A stretch of 64,000 nt of DNA, from the NCBI GenBank assembly GCA_030615025.1, contig JAUXAB010000007.1, positions 1 through 64,000 on the forward strand, in the 5' to 3' direction. The translations under genes and the position numbers were made by a program. Source of the stretch: Phycisphaerae bacterium (GTDB lineage Bacteria > Planctomycetota > Phycisphaerae > Sedimentisphaerales > Anaerobacaceae). Below, piece by piece: positions 60,238 to 64,000 of the stretch (its first letter is position 1; every line of letters begins with the position of its first letter). Below the pieces are notes generated by a model, which was not told where the DNA came from, ran no database searches, and saw only the letters and a list, made by a program, of their open reading frames with translations.

Positions 60238-61677
60238 TTATACATTAAGTTCGACTTTTCGGTTGAGCTCTTTTCGGTATTTTCTGCGGACCGGCATTAC
60301 GATACTTTGCAAGAATTCATCGACCTGCTGCGGAGCGCGGCCGGTGTAACTTTTCGGGTCTAAGACACTCTTAAAGTCGACTTTGCTAAAAGCAGGATCG
60401 GCTTTGAGCCGGTCAACCAGATCGTTACTTCTGCCGAATTTTTTTATCTGTTCGCAGGCGCGCTGTGAATGCTGTCTTATTTTCTCGTGGAGTTTTTGTC
60501 TATTGCCGCCGGCCTTGACCGCTGCCATCAGGATATTTTCGGTGGCCATAAACGGCAGCTCCGCTGCGACGTGCGCCGCTATCACCCTCGGATAGACAAC
60601 AAGCGCGCCCGTGACGTTGATAAGGATTTCCAGAATCCCATCAACGGCCAAAAACGCTTCAGGAATGACTACCCTTCTGTTGGCTGAATCATCGAGCGTT
60701 CTTTCAAACCACTGTTCGGAAGCCGTCATCTGCGGGCTGGAAGCCAGGCTCAGAACCAGCCTGCTAAGCGCGGTTATCCTCTCACATCGCATCGGATTTC
60801 TTTTATAAGCCATCGCGGAAGAACCGACCTGCGATTTTTCAAAAGGCTCCTCAATCTCTTTTAGATTTGCGAGCAGACGCAGGTCGTTGCACAGCTTGTG
60901 GGCTGACTGCGCAATCGATGCAAGGCAGTTTATCACGAGGGTATCGATTTTCCGCTGATATGTCTGACCGGTGACGGCGCAGGTGTTTTTGAAGCCGAAC
61001 GCAGCGGCAACAGCCGTATCGAGCCGCTTGACTTTGTTGTGATTGCCGTCGAAAAGTGCCAGAAAAGAGGCCTGCGTGCCTGTGGTGCCTTTGACACCTC
61101 TAAAGGGAAGCCGCTCAAGCCGGTATTCGGTTTCCTGCAAATCCGTTACGAACTCATAACACCACAGCGTTGCCCTTTTGCCGACGGTGGTCAACTGGGC
61201 CGGCTGAAAATGCGTGTAGCCCAGTGTCGCAAGCCCGCGATACTTCCTTGCAAACTTGCTTAACAGATTTATCACTGCCGCCAACTTGCCGGCTGTCATC
61301 TGCAGCGCTTCTCGCATAATTATTAAATCAGCGTTATCGCCTACGAAGCAGCTGGTAGCGCCGAGGTGGATTATTGGTGCAGCTTTCGGTGCCGCAACGG
61401 CGAAAGTGTGAATGTGAGCGACAACATCATGCCGGAATTTCTTTTCGTAAGCGGCGGCTTTTTTGAAATCAATATCGTCAAGCTGCCCTGTCATCTGGTT
61501 TATCTGGCTTTGTTTTATGGGCAGGCCGAGTTTTTTTTGTGCCTTTGCGAGCTGGAGCCAGAGTCTGCGCCAGGTGCTGAACTTTTTTTGGGCCCCGAAA
61601 AGCTCAGCCATTTCCGGCGAAGCATTTCTTTCAACGAGGGGACTTACATAATTTCGAACTTTCGAATCTTTTGTCAT
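60238..61677 (-). CDS. purB: adenylosuccinate lyase
   Basis: A 479-residue fumarase/aspartase-superfamily lyase. GSSAMAYKRNPMRCERI is the signature loop with the catalytic Ser; HLGATSCFVGDN and TLGYTHFQPAQLTTVGKRA carry the catalytic His positions. It acts twice in purine synthesis (SAICAR and adenylosuccinate cleavage). Between the aldo/keto reductase (18-base gap) and pyrE (29-base gap). Confidence 0.96.
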   Translation of the reverse strand: MTKDSKVRNYVSPLVERNASPEMAELFGAQKKFSTWRRLWLQLAKAQKKLGLPIKQSQINQMTGQLDDIDFKKAAAYEKKFRHDVVAHIHTFAVAAPKAAPIIHLGATSCFVGDNADLIIMREALQMTAGKLAAVINLLSKFARKYRGLATLGYTHFQPAQLTTVGKRATLWCYEFVTDLQETEYRLERLPFRGVKGTTGTQASFLALFDGNHNKVKRLDTAVAAAFGFKNTCAVTGQTYQRKIDTLVINCLASIAQSAHKLCNDLRLLANLKEIEEPFEKSQVGSSAMAYKRNPMRCERITALSRLVLSLASSPQMTASEQWFERTLDDSANRRVVIPEAFLAVDGILEILINVTGALVVYPRVIAAHVAAELPFMATENILMAAVKAGGNRQKLHEKIRQHSQRACEQIKKFGRSNDLVDRLKADPAFSKVDFKSVLDPKSYTGRAPQQVDEFLQSIVMPVRRKYRKELNRKVELNV

Positions 61678-61695
61678 TTTTGCCTTCTTTAAAGT

Positions 61696-62667
61696 TTATT
61701 TAGCACTGATTCTTTCCAAGCGTTTGGCCAATAGCTGCTCAATCTCGTCAATATCCTCCTGGCTTAGGTCCCAATCTGATGCCTCTACGGTTTCGGCAAT
61801 CTGCTCAGGTCTTCGTGCCCCGACGATGGCAGCGGCAACCTCAGCCCGGCGAAGAACCCAGCTAATAGCTAACTGGGCCAATGTCCTGCCGTTGCGTTCT
61901 GCGATGGGACGCAGCTCATCAACAAACTTCAGGGTAGCAGAAAACTGCGGCTCAAGAAAATCAGGACTCTTTCTTCGATGGTCGTCTAAAGGCAGAGCTG
62001 CAAGCCTTTCCTGGCTAAATTTGCCTGTGAGCAAACCTCTCTGCATAGGGCTATATGCAACTACGCCGATATTATTTTGGGCACAATAGCTCAACAGTTC
62101 ATCCTCAACTTCACGATGGAGCATACTGTAGGGCGGCTGGAGCGAGGCGACAGGGGCAATTTTCTGGATTCGTCTTATTTGCTCGACACTATAATTCGAT
62201 ACGCCGATATACCGCACTTTGCCCTCTTCTACGAGTTTGGCCATTTCCTCCCAGCCCTCTTCGATATCTTCTTGTGGTTGGGGCCAGTGCATCTGGTATA
62301 GGTCAATTGCATCAGCTCCGAGTTTTTTTAGGCTTGTATGGCATTCTTCTCGAATGCTTTTGGCTTTGAGGCAGGGTATCCTCTGGTTCTGCTCGCTCCA
62401 GAGCAGCCCGCACTTGGTTGCGATGAGTGGTTTTTGGGTCGTTTGTTTTAGGGCTTCGCCGACAAGCTCCTCGGAATGGCCCAGACCATAGATTGGAGCG
62501 GTATCTATCCAGTTGATTCCTTTCTCAAGAGCGGTCAGGACTGCCCCAACTGCTTCGGAATCATCTTGCGGCCCCCAGCCATACAGCCACGGGCCGCCCA
62601 TTGCCCACGTTCCTAACCCTACGGTGGTCAGCTCCAAATCCGTATAACCTAATTTCCGTGTCTGCAT
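61696..62667 (-). CDS. aldo/keto reductase
   Basis: A 323-residue NADPH-dependent TIM-barrel oxidoreductase. The catalytic tetrad is visible: D and Y in NWIDTAPIYGLGHSEELVG, K in LIATKCGLLW, H in LYQMHWPQP. IVGARRPEQIAETVEA binds the cofactor. GGGAG seven bases before ATG 62667 decides the start over the TTG at 62673. The substrate is unknown. First gene of the purB-pyrE-tlpA run; 89 bases after the GH95 gene. Confidence 0.93.
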   Translation of the reverse strand: MQTRKLGYTDLELTTVGLGTWAMGGPWLYGWGPQDDSEAVGAVLTALEKGINWIDTAPIYGLGHSEELVGEALKQTTQKPLIATKCGLLWSEQNQRIPCLKAKSIREECHTSLKKLGADAIDLYQMHWPQPQEDIEEGWEEMAKLVEEGKVRYIGVSNYSVEQIRRIQKIAPVASLQPPYSMLHREVEDELLSYCAQNNIGVVAYSPMQRGLLTGKFSQERLAALPLDDHRRKSPDFLEPQFSATLKFVDELRPIAERNGRTLAQLAISWVLRRAEVAAAIVGARRPEQIAETVEASDWDLSQEDIDEIEQLLAKRLERISAK

Positions 62668-62756
62668 AATCAAGCTCCCAAAAAGTCGGGTTCACACAAT
62701 AGCATATAGTGAAAAACACAAAATGAAAAACGAAAAAGTGAGGATTTCAACAGTTT

Positions 62757-64000
62757 TTAGTCTGCCTGTGGCGGATTGAAAAGCTTCGTTCCGCCCATGG
62801 CGGATTTCACAACTGAGACAATATACGCTCCATCAACCTTTGTCTCAAACTCAATTACACCTCCCTCAGGACTGGTGGTCTTAATTAACTTGCGCACAGA
62901 AACGACCTTGACCATCACATTGGCGCGGATTCTGCACTTGCGGCCCAGCTTCGAGCGGACCACGGCGCCGGCGAGCTTGCCATTCTTCCAGGCGATGTCC
63001 ACCTCGAAGCCGCCGCGGGCGCAGAGGCCCTTGACACATCCGGTTGGCCAGGCCGTCGGTAAGGCAGGCAGCAGGTGAATCTCGCCTGCGTGACTTTGCA
63101 GCAGCATCTCGACAATGCCGGCCGTGCCGCCGAAGTTGCCGTCAATCTGGAATGGTGGATGGCTGTCGAACATGTTCGGCAGCGTACTGTGCGTGATTAA
63201 CCCGGCAAGCATTTTGTAAGCGTGGTCTCCGTCCAGCAGTCGTGCCCAGAAGTTGACCTTCCATGCCTTGCTCCAGCCTGTGCCGCCGTCACCACGATGC
63301 GTGAGGGTGACGCGGCAGGCCTCGGCCAGCTTAGGGGTTTTTAGCAGCGTGATCTCACAGCCCGGGTGCAGGGCGTACATGTGCGAAACGTGCCGGTGTT
63401 TGTTGTTGGGGTTGTCTTTGTCCTGGAGCCACTCCTGAAGCTGGCCATACTGTCCAATCTGATTTGGCACTATCCGGCTTCGCAGTTTGGTGAGCTTTCG
63501 GCGAAAGTCCTCGTCGAGGCCGAGGGTTTCAGCAGCTTCGATGCAATTGGTGAACAGCTCGCGGATGATTTGATGGTCCATAGAGGGGCCTGCAACCAGT
63601 CCACCCTGCTCAGGGGAGTTGGAGGGCGTGCTGATGAGCCAGCCGGTCTTCGGGTCCTCAATGAGAAAATCAACGAAAAACAGTGCCGCATCCTTCATCA
63701 CCGGATACGCGCGTTCAGCGAGAAACTTTCTGTCGCCGGTGAACAGGTAATGCTCCCAGAGGTGCCGAGTCAGCCATGCCCCGCCGGTTACCCATATACC
63801 GTGGTTTGCATGATTAATGGGTGCTGTGCCCCGCCAGAGGTCAGTGTTGTGGTGCAATACCCACCCACGGCAACCATAATGCACTTTCGCGGTCCTTCGC
63901 CCGGAGATAACAAGGTCGTCGAGCATATCGAACAGCGGCTCGTGACACTCCGAGAGGTTGCACACCTCGACCGGCCAGTAGTTCATCTCCGTGTTGATGT
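62757..64000 (-). CDS. GH95-family alpha-L-fucosidase, 5' partial
   Basis: The frame runs off the right window edge; the last in-window Met (63986) is inside the family motif [11 protein letters not shown], so the true start lies beyond. The (alpha/alpha)6 barrel is visible, with catalytic positions in NTEMNYW (Asn), SNSPEQGG (Glu, residue 126 from that Met) and [11 protein letters not shown] (Asp, residue 282). A C-terminal beta-domain follows. The enzyme would release alpha-1,2-linked fucose or galactose from glycans. The last 16 or so residues lie over dispersed palindromes. Confidence 0.93.
   Translation of the reverse strand, partial: INTEMNYWPVEVCNLSECHEPLFDMLDDLVISGRRTAKVHYGCRGWVLHHNTDLWRGTAPINHANHGIWVTGGAWLTRHLWEHYLFTGDRKFLAERAYPVMKDAALFFVDFLIEDPKTGWLISTPSNSPEQGGLVAGPSMDHQIIRELFTNCIEAAETLGLDEDFRRKLTKLRSRIVPNQIGQYGQLQEWLQDKDNPNNKHRHVSHMYALHPGCEITLLKTPKLAEACRVTLTHRGDGGTGWSKAWKVNFWARLLDGDHAYKMLAGLITHSTLPNMFDSHPPFQIDGNFGGTAGIVEMLLQSHAGEIHLLPALPTAWPTGCVKGLCARGGFEVDIAWKNGKLAGAVVRSKLGRKCRIRANVMVKVVSVRKLIKTTSPEGGVIEFETKVDGAYIVSVVKSAMGGTKLFNPPQAD
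62761..62804. repeat. two TCYGCC-N3-GGCGGA palindromes at the 3' end of the GH95 gene
   Basis: TCTGCC-TGT-GGCGGA (62761-62775, one mismatch) and TCCGCC-CAT-GGCGGA (62790-62804). They encode the last residues of the GH95 frame, suggesting a dispersed palindromic element has supplied its C-terminal tail. Confidence 0.6.

Overview
The window looks like chromosomal DNA of a planctomycete, most likely class Phycisphaerae (Sedimentisphaerales-like). This is inferred from gene content: tandem Tat-exported Gfo/Idh/MocA oxidoreductases, a sulfatase, ThuA and xylose-isomerase-like genes, many glycoside hydrolases, ECF sigma factors paired with 'KLAAAA'-type membrane proteins, a BlaI/M56 pair, and dispersed 'NEPNF'-type repeats. 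No tRNA, rRNA, CRISPR array or complete transposon was recognised. The window cuts a gene at each end: a GH127-CBM-GH51 arabinofuranosidase fusion on the left and a GH95 fucosidase on the right.

Layout. 1-3.2 kb: arabinan-type hydrolase and a small Cys-rich protein. 3.3-6.9 kb (minus): two ECF sigma / membrane-partner pairs, each closed by a near-identical terminator. 7.1-12.0 kb (minus): HD-domain protein, purC, a membrane TPR protein and an MFS carrier. 12.2 kb: a small cupin. 12.6-25.4 kb (minus): a BlaI-type repressor with its operator and a 4,128-residue M56 (BlaR1-like) protein. Its exported part is a chain of unrelated modules separated by nine copies of a K/T-DVQVE seam with conserved codons. 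25.6-34.3 kb (minus): a putative polysaccharide/sugar degradation operon (ThuA, sulfatase, sugar isomerase, four Gfo/Idh paralogs), with a WYL regulator just upstream.

35.9-41.2 kb: der and cstA converge on cdaR-cdaA (c-di-AMP synthesis) and a small lipoprotein. 41.5-45.5 kb: a GH5 enzyme, then a seven-gene minus operon made of six tandem paralogous membrane proteins, each overlapping the next by ATGA, and an HTH regulator. 45.8-47.0 kb: a PH-domain membrane protein and ogt. 47.3-53.1 kb (plus): a housekeeping run of pheA, tpiA, secG, yicC, gmk, rpoZ and separate coaC and coaB genes. 53.1-54.3 kb: a PadR/HAAS pair with a promoter that suggests a leaderless transcript. 54.3-55.1 kb: a composite of dispersed repeats and palindromes.

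55.2-64 kb: unknown membrane proteins, a GGCT-fold protein and a GH140-like enzyme. A minus operon follows (aldo/keto reductase, purB, pyrE, TlpA-like thioredoxin, small membrane protein), and then the partial GH95.

The most unusual item is the giant M56 protein with its repeated DNA-level seams. The six-paralog membrane array comes second. Atypical catalytic motifs in CdaA (DMA for DGA) and CoaC (Asp where Cys is expected) also deserve a check.
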